Below, in pieces: positions 42,452 to 52,291 of a stretch of DNA of 64,000 nt. The stretch is from Bacteroidales bacterium. Lineage in GTDB: Bacteria > Bacteroidota > Bacteroidia > Bacteroidales > P3. The translations under genes were made by a program, and so were the position numbers. The stretch spans positions 186,001 through 250,000 of the forward strand of contig JAFYSZ010000006.1 in NCBI GenBank assembly GCA_017559135.1, read 5' to 3'. Each line of letters starts with the position of its first letter. Positions within the stretch are counted from its first letter, which is position 1. The notes beneath the pieces are model-generated. The model did no database searches. It saw only the letters and a list, made by a program, of their open reading frames with translations, and was not told where the DNA came from.

Positions 42452-43681
42452 ATGAGAAGGTATATCTTATTCTTGTTTTTTTCTTGTTTTGTTGGACTAA
42501 ATTGCGTTTTTGCAATCTCAGTTGAGCAAATTGTTAATCCTAAAACAAGTTGTGCAAATTGCTATGTTGCAAATCAAGATGGTATTCTTTCTTCTTCTGC
42601 AACCGATAGCCTAAATCAACTTCTTCATAGTTTGAATCAAAAGACGGGAATAGAGATTGCGGTTGTTGCAATCGAGGGAGAGCAAACTACTTCTGCAAGA
42701 GATTTGTCTATGGAGTTGTTTGATGCTTGGAAAGTAGGCAAAAAAGGTGAGGATAACGGGATTATAGTAATTCTTACAAAGAAATCAAGAGAGGTTTTCA
42801 TAAGAACGGGTTATGGAGTTGAGGGATATTTAACCGATGCCTTATCTTCAAGAATTGTAAACAATTATATGGCTCCTTATTTCAAGGAAGGAAAATGGGA
42901 CGAGGGGTTTTTGTCGGGTGTTTTGCAGATTGTAAAAATCTTAGAAAAGAGTTATGAAAATAATTCTAAGAGTTACGAAAATAACTCTATGAAATATTTT
43001 ATTATTTCTATGATTTATTTTATTATTTCTATGATTTATTTTGTCGTTTCTATGATACTGATTTACAGACAGTATTTTCATATTGATAATAACTATAAAT
43101 TAGAGAAAATAAAAGCCTTAAAACAAAAGTCAATTCCTTATTTAATTATTGGAATTGTTTTCTTGCCTGGGTTATTACTTCTTTTGATTTGGATTTATTG
43201 CATTGCGAAAAGAAGGATTCGCCTTTCAAAAGTTAAATGTTCTTGTTCTTGTGATATGAGACGTTTATCTGAAAAGGAAGAAGATAAATACCTAAGTCGT
43301 AAAGCACAAATTGAAGAAGAAATTGGAAGTAAGGACTATGATGTTTGGTTGTGTGAGAAATGCGGACAAACCGTTATTTATCCTTATGATAAGATATTGT
43401 CTTCTTATCAGTCTTGTCCTGTTTGCAGTGCAAAGACATATTATAAGAAATCAGAGAAAATGGTAAAATATCCAACATCTTTTACTGACGGAATAATGAG
43501 AAAAACATTTTGTTGTAAGAATTGCAATCATACAGCAACGATTGAAGAAAAGATTCCAAGAAGTGGAGCAGTTGTTGTAGGAGGAGTAGGACGTGGTTCA
43601 GGCTTTGGAGGAGGATTTTCTGGCGGAGGAAGTTGGGGAGGAGGCTTCTCTGGTGGCGGAGGAGGCGGTGGAAGATTCTAA
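42452..43681 (+). CDS. TPM-domain membrane protein with in-frame 21-nt repeat insertion
   Basis: A 409-residue protein: signal peptide (about 1-22), TPM domain (about 25-165, with GILSSSATDSLNQLL, VVAIEG, GIIVILTKKSREVFIRTG and GYLTDALSSRI), then residues 167-201 made of five heptapeptides, the first two polar (SYENNS) and the next three hydrophobic (KYFIISM type), which build a membrane helix. A second membrane helix lies at about 229-249, followed by zinc-ribbon-like cysteine pairs (CEKC, CPVC, CKNC) and a glycine-rich tail as in YgcG-like proteins. It is paired with lemA, as often seen. Its function is unclear. Confidence 0.85.
   Translation: MRRYILFLFFSCFVGLNCVFAISVEQIVNPKTSCANCYVANQDGILSSSATDSLNQLLHSLNQKTGIEIAVVAIEGEQTTSARDLSMELFDAWKVGKKGEDNGIIVILTKKSREVFIRTGYGVEGYLTDALSSRIVNNYMAPYFKEGKWDEGFLSGVLQIVKILEKSYENNSKSYENNSMKYFIISMIYFIISMIYFVVSMILIYRQYFHIDNNYKLEKIKALKQKSIPYLIIGIVFLPGLLLLLIWIYCIAKRRIRLSKVKCSCSCDMRRLSEKEEDKYLSRKAQIEEEIGSKDYDVWLCEKCGQTVIYPYDKILSSYQSCPVCSAKTYYKKSEKMVKYPTSFTDGIMRKTFCCKNCNHTATIEEKIPRSGAVVVGGVGRGSGFGGGFSGGGSWGGGFSGGGGGGGRF
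42950..43054 (+). repeat. Five 21-nt units inside the TPM gene
   Basis: Units begin at 42950, 42971, 42992, 43013 and 43034. The last four end in CTCTATG or TTTCTATG. The unit at 43013 differs at one of 21 positions from the intergenic unit at 59674-59694. The array is exactly in frame and encodes 35 residues. Confidence 0.85.
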
Positions 43682-43716
43682 GAAAATGAATTGTTAATTT
43701 AATTGTATAAAAAAAT

Positions 43717-44307
43717 ATGAAGAAAAAGTTTATTCCTATTATTATTGTAGCAGCAGTTATTGTAATTCTTGTTGCTTGGGCAGTGGGTGCTTATAATGGA
43801 TTAGTTATTAAAGACGAAAATTGCTCAAAACAATGGTCTAAGGTAGAGAGTCAATATCAAAGAAGAATGGATCTTATTCCTAATTTGGTAAATACAGTAA
43901 AAGGATATGCTTCTCACGAAGAGGCTACTTTACTTAAAGTAATTGAAGCAAGAAATCAAGCATCGCAAGTAAAGATTGATGCAGAAAATATGACACAAGA
44001 GCAGTTAAACGAATTTCAAAAGAGTCAAGAAAATCTTTCTTCTGCAATTCGTGGATTAAATATAGTTGTTGAGCAATATCCAGACTTGAAAGCAAATCAA
44101 AATTTCTTGGAATTGCAATCGCAACTTGAAGGAACAGAAAATAGAATTGCGGTTGAAAGACAACGATATTCTGATGTAGTTAATGAATACAATACAAGCG
44201 TAAGACGATTCCCTAATAGCATTTTCGCTTCTATATTTGGATTTGATAAAAAACCTTACTTTGAGGCTCAAACAGGAGCAGAAAATGCACCAAAAGTAGA
44301 ATTTTAA
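43717..44307 (+). CDS. lemA: LemA family protein
   Basis: This 196-residue protein has one N-terminal membrane helix (about 5-24). The LemA core follows: AYNGLVIKDENCSKQWSKVE, QYQRRMDLIPNLVNTVKGYA, LNEFQKSQENLSSAIRGLNI, and YNTSVRRFPNSIFASIFGF. All-helical LemA proteins are membrane-anchored and often lie beside TPM-domain genes, as here. Their function is not established. Confidence 0.93.
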   Translation: MKKKFIPIIIVAAVIVILVAWAVGAYNGLVIKDENCSKQWSKVESQYQRRMDLIPNLVNTVKGYASHEEATLLKVIEARNQASQVKIDAENMTQEQLNEFQKSQENLSSAIRGLNIVVEQYPDLKANQNFLELQSQLEGTENRIAVERQRYSDVVNEYNTSVRRFPNSIFASIFGFDKKPYFEAQTGAENAPKVEF

Positions 44308-44325
44308 ATATCCTTTCTTTAAACA

Positions 44326-46854
44326 ATGGAAGAAAATACTCATAAAATAACTTCTATAAGAGGAATGTTTCAAGATTGGTTCTTGGATTATGCCTCTTAT
44401 GTAATATTAGAGCGTGCTGTTCCGCACATTAACGATGGTCTAAAACCCGTTCAGCGAAGGATTCTTCACTCTATGAAAGAATTAGATGATGGAAGATACA
44501 ACAAAGTCGCTAATATAGTTGGTAATACTATGAAATACCACCCTCATGGCGACTCTTCAATAGCGGGAGCCTTAGTTACAATGGGACAAAAAGACCTTTT
44601 GATAGATTGTCAAGGTAACTGGGGAAATATTCTCACAGGAGATGGGGCAGCAGCACCACGTTATATTGAAGCAAGACTTTCAAAATTTGCTTTGGAAGTT
44701 GTGTTTAATCCAAAGACTACTTCTTGGCATCCAAGTTATGACGGAAGAAATAAAGAACCTGATACATTGCCGGTGAAGTTTCCTTTGTTGCTTGCACAAG
44801 GAGCAGAAGGTATTGCGGTAGGTCTTGCTTGCAAAATACTCCCTCATAACTTTAATGAACTAATTGATGCTTCTATTGCAATCTTAAAAGGAGAGGATTT
44901 TACCATTTACCCAGATTTTCCAACAGGTGGGTTAATGGACGTAGAAAAATATAACGATGGATTGCAAGGAGGACGTTTGAGAGTAAGGGCTCGTATAAAA
45001 CAAGTAGATAATAAAACACTTGTTATTACGGAAGTGCCTTTTACTGTAACGGCAGACTCACTTATCGATTCTATTGTAAAGGCTTGTGATAAGAATCAAT
45101 TAAAAATCAAAAAAATTGATAATAATACTGCAAGCGAAGTAGAGATTAGAATTTCTCTTCCTAACGATACATCGCCAGATCAAACAATTGACGCACTTTA
45201 TGCTTTCACTGATTGCGAAATAAGTCTATCTCCAAACTCTTGTGTGATAGAAAACGAAAAACCACGCTTTGCTTCGGTTTCCGAAATCCTTAAAGTATCT
45301 ACCGAAAACACTCTAAACCTCCTAAAAAGAGAACTTGAAATAGAATTAGGCGAACTAAATGAAAAATGGAATTGGATTTCGTTGGAAAAAATCTTCATAA
45401 AAGAGGGTGTGTATAAGAGAATGGAGAAATGCAAAAGTGATGAGGAAATAGATTCTGAAATAGATAAAGGATTAAAACCATTTGTTAAGAATCTGCTTCG
45501 CCCTGTTACAATAGAGGATATACATAAACTTAGAAAAATTCCAATAGATAGAATTTCAAAATACAATAGCGATAAAGCAGATGATACACTTCTTGCAATA
45601 GAAGACGATATTAAGGCAGTAACACACGATTTAGAAAATTTAATTGACTATGCTATTGCTTATTTTGAAAGAATTAAAAACAAATATGGCAAAGAAAGAG
45701 CAAGAAAAACTGAGATTCGCTCTTTTGATTACATACAAGAAGCAAATGTTGCAGTAGCAAACGAAAAACTTTACTGCAATTATGCGGAAGGATTTGTAGG
45801 ATACAAACTCAAAAACGACACTTACGTTGAGGATTGTTCTAATTTAGATGATGTAATTGCAATAAGAAAAGACGGAACTTTTGTTGTGAAAAAAGTACAA
45901 GAAAAAGAATATCTTGGAAAGAACTTAAAGCACGTTGCCGTATTTAGAAAAAATGATGAAAGAACAATATATAATTTGATTTATCAAGACGGTGCTTTTG
46001 GTAAGTTTTATGTTAAAAGATTTAATATTGCATCTATCATTCGCGGAAAGGAATATGATTTAACACAAGGCACAAAGGGTTCAAAAATTGTGTATTTGAG
46101 TGTAAATCCTAATGGAGAGGCAGAAAAGGTTAATATAAATCTTAAACCTGCTCTTAGAATGCGAACAAATAAAATGGAATATGATTTTGCAACCCTTGCA
46201 ATCAAATCAAGAACTTCAAAGGGTAATACACTTTCTTCAAGAATTATTACTTCGGTTACAAAGAAAACAGAAGGAATATCAACGCTTAGTGCAAGAAAGA
46301 TTTGGTTTGATAGTGCGATAAAGCGATTAAATGCGGACGGAAACGGAATGTATTTAGGTGAGTTTAGTAAAGACGACAAGATACTAACCTTTTATTCAAA
46401 CGGAACTTATAGAATAACAGGTTATGATTTGTCTTTGCACTTTGATGATGAGTTAATATTGATTGAAAAACTCGTTAAAAACAAACCACTTTCGATTTTC
46501 TATGCTGAAAAGCAAACAAATGCTCTTTACTTAAAGCGTTTTGTTCCTGAAATCAGCAATAAAAAAATAGATGTATTTGAAGAACAAGAGGGAGCAAAGC
46601 TTTTAACACTCAGCTATGATTGGTTGCCGGTTGTAATGATAGGAGAAAAAGAATTAGAGGTAGAAAAATTAGACGATATCAAGAAATACAAAGCCAAAGG
46701 TAAGAGAATAGAAAAAGATGCAAATGTTTCAATAAAATTTTTAGAACCTTTGGAATATATTTCCGAACAAGAAGAAGAGCAAATAGAAGAAAACATAGAA
46801 GAAATAGATATAGAATTAAACGATAAAGACACTATACAAGGTTCTTTATTTTAA
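44326..46854 (+). CDS. parC: DNA topoisomerase IV subunit A
   Basis: This 842-residue protein has a type IIA topoisomerase breakage-reunion domain: SYVILERAVPHINDGLKPVQ, HPHGDSSIAGALVTMGQ, and the catalytic Tyr113 in AAPRYIEARL. A coiled coil and a C-terminal region with degenerate beta-pinwheel blades follow. There is no GQRGGKG-type gyrase box, which favours ParC over GyrA. The last 40 residues are very acidic. It decatenates daughter chromosomes. parE, frequently its neighbour, is not in the window on either side. Confidence 0.93.
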   Translation: MEENTHKITSIRGMFQDWFLDYASYVILERAVPHINDGLKPVQRRILHSMKELDDGRYNKVANIVGNTMKYHPHGDSSIAGALVTMGQKDLLIDCQGNWGNILTGDGAAAPRYIEARLSKFALEVVFNPKTTSWHPSYDGRNKEPDTLPVKFPLLLAQGAEGIAVGLACKILPHNFNELIDASIAILKGEDFTIYPDFPTGGLMDVEKYNDGLQGGRLRVRARIKQVDNKTLVITEVPFTVTADSLIDSIVKACDKNQLKIKKIDNNTASEVEIRISLPNDTSPDQTIDALYAFTDCEISLSPNSCVIENEKPRFASVSEILKVSTENTLNLLKRELEIELGELNEKWNWISLEKIFIKEGVYKRMEKCKSDEEIDSEIDKGLKPFVKNLLRPVTIEDIHKLRKIPIDRISKYNSDKADDTLLAIEDDIKAVTHDLENLIDYAIAYFERIKNKYGKERARKTEIRSFDYIQEANVAVANEKLYCNYAEGFVGYKLKNDTYVEDCSNLDDVIAIRKDGTFVVKKVQEKEYLGKNLKHVAVFRKNDERTIYNLIYQDGAFGKFYVKRFNIASIIRGKEYDLTQGTKGSKIVYLSVNPNGEAEKVNINLKPALRMRTNKMEYDFATLAIKSRTSKGNTLSSRIITSVTKKTEGISTLSARKIWFDSAIKRLNADGNGMYLGEFSKDDKILTFYSNGTYRITGYDLSLHFDDELILIEKLVKNKPLSIFYAEKQTNALYLKRFVPEISNKKIDVFEEQEGAKLLTLSYDWLPVVMIGEKELEVEKLDDIKKYKAKGKRIEKDANVSIKFLEPLEYISEQEEEQIEENIEEIDIELNDKDTIQGSLF

Positions 46855-46870
46855 AAACAAGGAGCGAATT

Positions 46871-47695
46871 ATGAGAAAAATTTTAGCAATATTAGTAATT
46901 GTTAGCACATTCTTTACAATTGAGGTGCAATCACAAGAAATAGTGAAAAAATTCTTGAAAAACCAAGAAACAACTCATAATAATGAACTTATTTATATTA
47001 CTTTTGACGATAGAATTAGTTTGGTTAATGATAATATTAACCGAATGTTTGGATTTGAGGCCTTAGATAAAGAAACAAAAGCCGAACTACAAAAAAAATA
47101 TACAAGAATTATAGATAAAGTAAATGAAGAAGAAATCTTGAATATCTATAATAAAAGTTTAGTAAAAGAACTAAGACGTTACGGATTTACGATATATCGT
47201 CAAGAATATTTGGTAAATAAAATAGTAGGACGCTTTAATACGCTAAATGTTTCGCAAATTGAGGTTGAGGAATTCACAGTTGTAGATAGCATAACAGGAA
47301 AATACTATACAGATAGCACTGTTTATTACAAAACTTTAACGGGAATAAGAATGAATGTGTGGTTAGAATATAATTTTGCAGACACAACAAGTCGTAAATT
47401 ATTATTTATAAGCCACGAAATCACAGATGATTTTTCAGGATTTACCGAAGATGTAGAAGGAAAGAAGTATGCAGATTACGAACTTACGCTAATAACTCCA
47501 AATGATGCCTATATATTAGCAAATCAAACCGCTGCACTAACCGCAAGATATATGTATAATTTCTTAATGAATATTTACGTACAAGAAAAGACCAAAGGAA
47601 AACACGAATACTATTATTCGATTGGTGAAGACAAGAAAATAAAATACTCTTTGTATAAGACAGATTATTTTGAAGAACTTCCGATTGAAGAATAG
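46871..47695 (+). CDS. Secreted protein of unknown function
   Basis: This 274-residue protein has a signal peptide (about 1-22, ending VQSQ). The body shows mixed alpha/beta character with KELRRYGFTIYRQEYL, FTVVDSITGKYYTDSTVYYK, GIRMNVWLEYNFADTTSRKL and SHEITDDFSGFTEDVEG. I do not recognise the family. It may be periplasmic or a peripheral outer-membrane protein. It follows parC by 16 bases and may be its operon partner, and ends 1 base from convergent rnhA. Confidence 0.7.
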   Translation: MRKILAILVIVSTFFTIEVQSQEIVKKFLKNQETTHNNELIYITFDDRISLVNDNINRMFGFEALDKETKAELQKKYTRIIDKVNEEEILNIYNKSLVKELRRYGFTIYRQEYLVNKIVGRFNTLNVSQIEVEEFTVVDSITGKYYTDSTVYYKTLTGIRMNVWLEYNFADTTSRKLLFISHEITDDFSGFTEDVEGKKYADYELTLITPNDAYILANQTAALTARYMYNFLMNIYVQEKTKGKHEYYYSIGEDKKIKYSLYKTDYFEELPIEE

Positions 47696-47696
47696 C

Positions 47697-48326
47697 TTAT
47701 TTTCGTCCGAAATCAGCAGGGATTTCTCCCCACGATTCTGTATCCCATTTTAGAATTTCAGTAGAATAAGAATTGTTTTCTAACCATTGTTCCGCTCGAT
47801 GAATGTAATCAAAAAGGTCTTTATTGCTTTCATCGGGCGTTAAATTTGTTTTACATTTTTTTTGTCTTACCCAAGAGATAGCAGTTTTGCTATCGGTATA
47901 AAGAGGTAAAGATAAATTATGTTTTTTTAAATAAGAAAGTCCGTGAACTATGCCAAGAAACTCTCCAATATTATTAGTTCCTCTTTTGTGTTTATAATAA
48001 AACAGAGTATCTCCTGTTTTTGTGTAAACACCTCTATATTCCATTACACCGGGATTGCCACTGCAAGCAGCATCTGTTGAAATACTTTCATAAATAGGCA
48101 GATTTGCAGTAAGCGATGACTGTAAAACGGTTACTTTCTTTTTCTTTTGAGAAATAAAATCGTTAGGATTAAGATTAAAAGCCTCTTTTGCTTGTTCTAA
48201 ACTATCAAAAGACTTGTATTTTGCTTTTTCAAAACCTTTAATACTTTCTTCACAACGCTTCCAAGAGTCAAAAACTCCTGTTTCTCTACCATGCCAAACA
48301 ACGTAATACTTATTCTTTTTTGCCAT
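47697..48326 (-). CDS. rnhA: Ribonuclease H with N-terminal RNA-DNA hybrid-binding domain
   Basis: This 209-residue protein has the viroplasmin-like hybrid-binding domain at 1-50 (YYVVWHGRETGVFDSWKRCE then FEKAKYKSFDSLEQAKEAF). The RNase HI domain has ISTDAACSGNPGVMEYRGVY, NNIGEFLGIVHGL and LYTDSKTAISWV, supplying the D, E and D of the active site. It removes RNA from RNA-DNA hybrids. It lies 3 bases after the large T9SS cargo gene. Confidence 0.94.
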   Translation of the reverse strand: MAKKNKYYVVWHGRETGVFDSWKRCEESIKGFEKAKYKSFDSLEQAKEAFNLNPNDFISQKKKKVTVLQSSLTANLPIYESISTDAACSGNPGVMEYRGVYTKTGDTLFYYKHKRGTNNIGEFLGIVHGLSYLKKHNLSLPLYTDSKTAISWVRQKKCKTNLTPDESNKDLFDYIHRAEQWLENNSYSTEILKWDTESWGEIPADFGRK

Positions 48327-48329
48327 TTC

Positions 48330-51300
48330 CTACCTTATTAACGTTATATCACCGCCTTCTACATATTTTTTGCCTGCTGCACAATAAACAACAAGCCTAT
48401 AAAAATACACAGCCGCATCACAAAGTTTTCCATCATAAGTTCCGTCCCAGCCTTCCTCTAATTTGTCTGTAAAAAACACACTTTCTCCCCAGCGATCAAA
48501 GATTTCAAACTCAAAACTCTCAATCCATTCACCTTTTACAAAAACAATATCATTTTTTCCGTCATTATTAGGTGTGAAAACATTAGGAACATAAATATTA
48601 GGACGCTCACAAACCACAATATCAACCTCTATCCAAACGCTGTCTTTGACTTGGCAACCGTGATTATCGGTTACGGTTAAGAAAAAGTAGCCAGACTCAT
48701 ACACAGTCGCACTTGTTGTATGCGAAAGCGGAGAAGATAAATTTTCGCTCGGCGTCCAGTAATAATACATACCGGGAATATAGTTTGTACTAAGGATTAT
48801 TTCCTTTCCGTCAAAGACTCTTGTATGACTTGCCGTGATTTCCACCTCAGAAATATTATCTATGTATGTTATTTCAACCGTATCTTTTGCCGTACATTGA
48901 TTTGCATCAGTAATATCCACATAATAAACCCCACAACACAAGTCTTCAATAGAAGAATCAGTCTCTGAATTTGACCAAAGGTAAGAATAAGGTTCTAAAC
49001 CACCGTTTGCAATTACACTTGCCGTTGCTCCACAACCTTGTTCGCAATTATTATTAGTTTTTGTAATAGAAGTAGAAATTTTATACATACTTTCAATAAC
49101 AATAGTATCACTTATTGAGCACCCCTGTGCGTCTTGCATTGCAAAAACATACTCCCCGTCACACAAATTCTCTAAATCAAAACCTTGTAACGTATTATCT
49201 GACCAAATGATACTATAAGGCTCAACTCCATTCTGAGCAGAGATGTGAATTTGCCCATTACAAGAATTTGAACAAACATTTGAATCAATCGAAACATTAA
49301 TATTCAATTGTGAAATGCTACTTATTGTAAAATTTTGCTCAAATTGACAACCAAAAATATCTTCTACCAAAATAGAATAGTCTCCAACGCTCAAATTTCC
49401 GATAGAATCCACATTGCTTTGACCATTACTCCACGAGTAAGAGGTAATTAAATTTTCAAAATCACTCTCAACCAAAGCATAACCATCACTTTCTTGCGGG
49501 CAACTAACGTTTTGAATCCTTAAATCAATACTATTTATCGGACTAACCTCAATTTGTTGAATCAAAGTATCAGAACACTGAGAATTTGTAATAATAAGTT
49601 TATACGTTCTATTCTCCGAAACAACTGCATAAGGATTTGGAGCATTCGGATTAGTCAAACCATCACTTGGAATCCACAAAAAACTTACGCTATCTTGCAA
49701 TTGAGGTTGAATTCCTATTTGAACCAAATCTCCGTTGCAGGCTTGAATAGTCGGAAGCGTATCTGTGTTTGAGTCAAGCAAGATAATTTGTTTTGTAATT
49801 GTGTCTGCCGCAACGCAACCATAGTTTTTATATGCTATTAACCTAACTTGATAAGTTCCTGCTTGTTGATAAACGTGAGAAGGTGAAGGAAGAGAAGATA
49901 AAGAGCCGTCTCCAAAATCCCAAAGGAAACTATCTCCACGTCCAATATTGATAAAATTAACAGTATCGGGAAAACAAACGTATGCAGGTGCGATAAAATC
50001 TGCAACAGCAAAGTCATCGTGAATTTGAAACTTGTATGCAGCCATATTACAATTGCTTGACAGATTTGAATTGCTCCAAGCGTTTGGCGTAGTAGGGAAA
50101 TCTTGACTTGCTCTGCAACTTGCACAAACTACCTGATACAAATTACTATATTTATCGTAGCGAGAAGTTCCGCCATCTACGTGATCATTTCCGTATGTGT
50201 CGGAATTTGATAATTCCCCAAAGAAAGTAGCGTATTCAAGCACCGAAGCATCGTGAGAAAGTGAAAGAATATAAAAATCCTGTCCGTCAGTTGTAGCCTG
50301 ATAAGCATCATTTGTAACCTGCATATTCATAGTTCCAAAAACACTTACATTATTTGGTACAACATATTTAAACAATCGTCCCCAACCTGCCGCATATACT
50401 CTTCCACAAACATCAACCGCAAAACTCGTAGGCGAGATATTGATTTGATTATCGCCCGTTCCGAAAACAGTACTCCACACAAGAGAATTTAAATTAGGCT
50501 CAAATTTTGCAATAAATTGACCGCTGTTTGGAATATTGTAGTTTGCATTATACACAAGGTCGCTTCCTTCTGCTTTTGTTTGACCAAAAATGTGCGGATA
50601 ACCATTTCTGTCACACCTTACAAAGTAAGATAAATCAAATTTATTAGAACCAAAAAATGTAGAAGCAATTAAATCATTTCCATCATAAGAAACCAATGCC
50701 AAAAAGCCATCTGTTGCACCTCCGTCAAAGACAGTGTCGTACGCATTGGCTGTTACAGGAAAATTCTCCGATATTGTTCCACCTGTTACATAGAGATTGT
50801 AAGCCGTATCCACATCTATTGAAAACACTGCATCATCTCCGCTTCCTCCAATAAAGGAAGAAAAAATCATATTGCGTAAAGTGTAATCCAATTTAAAGAC
50901 AACGCCCTCTTGATTGCCTCCAAACGAGGTTTGAAAAGCGTTTTGCGTAACAGGAAAGTCCGCAGAAAAAGTAGTAGTGCCTACATAAATATTATTTTGG
51001 TCGTCCGTAATCAATTCTCCTCGTGCTCCATCTCCATAATTTGCGTAAAGAGAATCGTTTCCAAAGTAAGCAAGATACTGATTAGCGTTATAAATTTCAC
51101 GATAGTTTAATCCGTCATTATTTGTTCCGCCAACATAAGTAGAAGCCAAAAGATTAGAACCATCACTCGAAAAACGGCTAACATAAATATCTACTCCAAA
51201 AGGAAAAAGCACTGTTCCATCGTATGTAATTGCAGACCCGGAAGAAAAAGACTCGGAAAAAGCAAATTCAGTAGTAGGAAAATTATAACTACCTGTTGTA

Positions 51301-52259
51301 CCCATTACAACCAATTCGTCATATTGATTTACAATCATACTATGAGGCATTTCACTTTGTGCTCCGCCATAATAAGTTGAATACAATAATTGACTACCAT
51401 CATTATTAAATTTACTAATTGCACAATCCCAACCAGCAGCATACGTATCTACAAAAGCCCCAAGCGTAGTTGGATAACCTATTCCATCAACAATACTTCC
51501 TGCATAAAGATTTCCGTATGAATCATAAGTAGAAGTAAAACCCCAATTGTCGGCTGTACTTCCCGAATATGTAGAAAAAATCAACGCAGGGTCAATTACC
51601 AAAGGTAATGTTTTGTTATAATTATCTATTTTGTAAGAAAGAAAATTGTCTTTTAGCACAAATTCAACTTCAACCTCAATTTCTTTACCATCAATTAACT
51701 GAAAGGCATAAGGCTTTTCTTCAATAATTTCTCCCAAACACGTTTTCATTACCAATTCATCGCCTTTTAACTTAATATTATCAAGCCCTTTGTATTCCAA
51801 AACAATGTTTTCAATTGCTCCACCGGGCTTTACGATAAATTCGTGCTTGACTTGCGAGTTTTTTGAGTAAATTCTCCAATCTATATTCTCAAAAATATTT
51901 TCATAAACAACTTCTTCGTAAGATTTTACATTACTTGCCCATAGATTTTTGTCTTTTCCTAAAAAATAATTTGAGTATGAGGGGAGGGGATTCTTTGTTT
52001 TAATATTGGCTTGTAAGGAATTTTGTAATTCTATCTTGAAAGCGTGAGCCGAATTATGCTTTTTAATTTGGTGTTTTTCCAAATCGTTTAAATAAAATAC
52101 TATTCCGCTGTTTTCAATAAACATTGCCCCCTTTTGTAAGCGAGCCTTATATATGATATTATCTTGCCATTGTCCTTTGTTTTCTTCAAAGCGTAGAGTC
52201 TGACTTTGAGTTATGAAAGGAAAAATAAACAATAAAAAATAGATATAAGCGTTTTTCAT
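48330..52259 (-). CDS. Large secreted protein with beta-propeller, PKD, SprB-like repeats and T9SS type B sorting domain
   Basis: A 1309-residue protein. After a signal peptide (about 1-19), residues 20-230 hold the domain that precedes SBBP propellers (RFEENKGQWQDNIIYKARLQ). SBBP-type repeats follow to about 740 (LLYSTYYGG, FSSFIGGSGDDAVFSIDVD). A PKD domain is near 765-830 (FLWDFGDGSLSSL, AGTYQVRLIAY), then SprB-like repeats (SYSWSNGQSN, GLEPYSYLWSN). The end, NVFTPNNDGKNDIVFVKGEW to EGGDITLIR, is a gliding-motility-associated C-terminal domain that directs type IX secretion. It is probably a cell-surface adhesin. Confidence 0.93.
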   Translation of the reverse strand: MKNAYIYFLLFIFPFITQSQTLRFEENKGQWQDNIIYKARLQKGAMFIENSGIVFYLNDLEKHQIKKHNSAHAFKIELQNSLQANIKTKNPLPSYSNYFLGKDKNLWASNVKSYEEVVYENIFENIDWRIYSKNSQVKHEFIVKPGGAIENIVLEYKGLDNIKLKGDELVMKTCLGEIIEEKPYAFQLIDGKEIEVEVEFVLKDNFLSYKIDNYNKTLPLVIDPALIFSTYSGSTADNWGFTSTYDSYGNLYAGSIVDGIGYPTTLGAFVDTYAAGWDCAISKFNNDGSQLLYSTYYGGAQSEMPHSMIVNQYDELVVMGTTGSYNFPTTEFAFSESFSSGSAITYDGTVLFPFGVDIYVSRFSSDGSNLLASTYVGGTNNDGLNYREIYNANQYLAYFGNDSLYANYGDGARGELITDDQNNIYVGTTTFSADFPVTQNAFQTSFGGNQEGVVFKLDYTLRNMIFSSFIGGSGDDAVFSIDVDTAYNLYVTGGTISENFPVTANAYDTVFDGGATDGFLALVSYDGNDLIASTFFGSNKFDLSYFVRCDRNGYPHIFGQTKAEGSDLVYNANYNIPNSGQFIAKFEPNLNSLVWSTVFGTGDNQINISPTSFAVDVCGRVYAAGWGRLFKYVVPNNVSVFGTMNMQVTNDAYQATTDGQDFYILSLSHDASVLEYATFFGELSNSDTYGNDHVDGGTSRYDKYSNLYQVVCASCRASQDFPTTPNAWSNSNLSSNCNMAAYKFQIHDDFAVADFIAPAYVCFPDTVNFINIGRGDSFLWDFGDGSLSSLPSPSHVYQQAGTYQVRLIAYKNYGCVAADTITKQIILLDSNTDTLPTIQACNGDLVQIGIQPQLQDSVSFLWIPSDGLTNPNAPNPYAVVSENRTYKLIITNSQCSDTLIQQIEVSPINSIDLRIQNVSCPQESDGYALVESDFENLITSYSWSNGQSNVDSIGNLSVGDYSILVEDIFGCQFEQNFTISSISQLNINVSIDSNVCSNSCNGQIHISAQNGVEPYSIIWSDNTLQGFDLENLCDGEYVFAMQDAQGCSISDTIVIESMYKISTSITKTNNNCEQGCGATASVIANGGLEPYSYLWSNSETDSSIEDLCCGVYYVDITDANQCTAKDTVEITYIDNISEVEITASHTRVFDGKEIILSTNYIPGMYYYWTPSENLSSPLSHTTSATVYESGYFFLTVTDNHGCQVKDSVWIEVDIVVCERPNIYVPNVFTPNNDGKNDIVFVKGEWIESFEFEIFDRWGESVFFTDKLEEGWDGTYDGKLCDAAVYFYRLVVYCAAGKKYVEGGDITLIR

Positions 52260-52263
52260 ACTA

Positions 52264-52271
52264 CAAAGGTA
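52264..52271 (-). promoter_or_regulatory. -7 promoter element of the T9SS cargo/rnhA operon
   Basis: The minus strand reads TACCTTTG only a few bases before the start codon at 52259, implying a very short leader. Confidence 0.5.
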
Positions 52272-52291
52272 GTAAAAAAAAATAAAGTATT

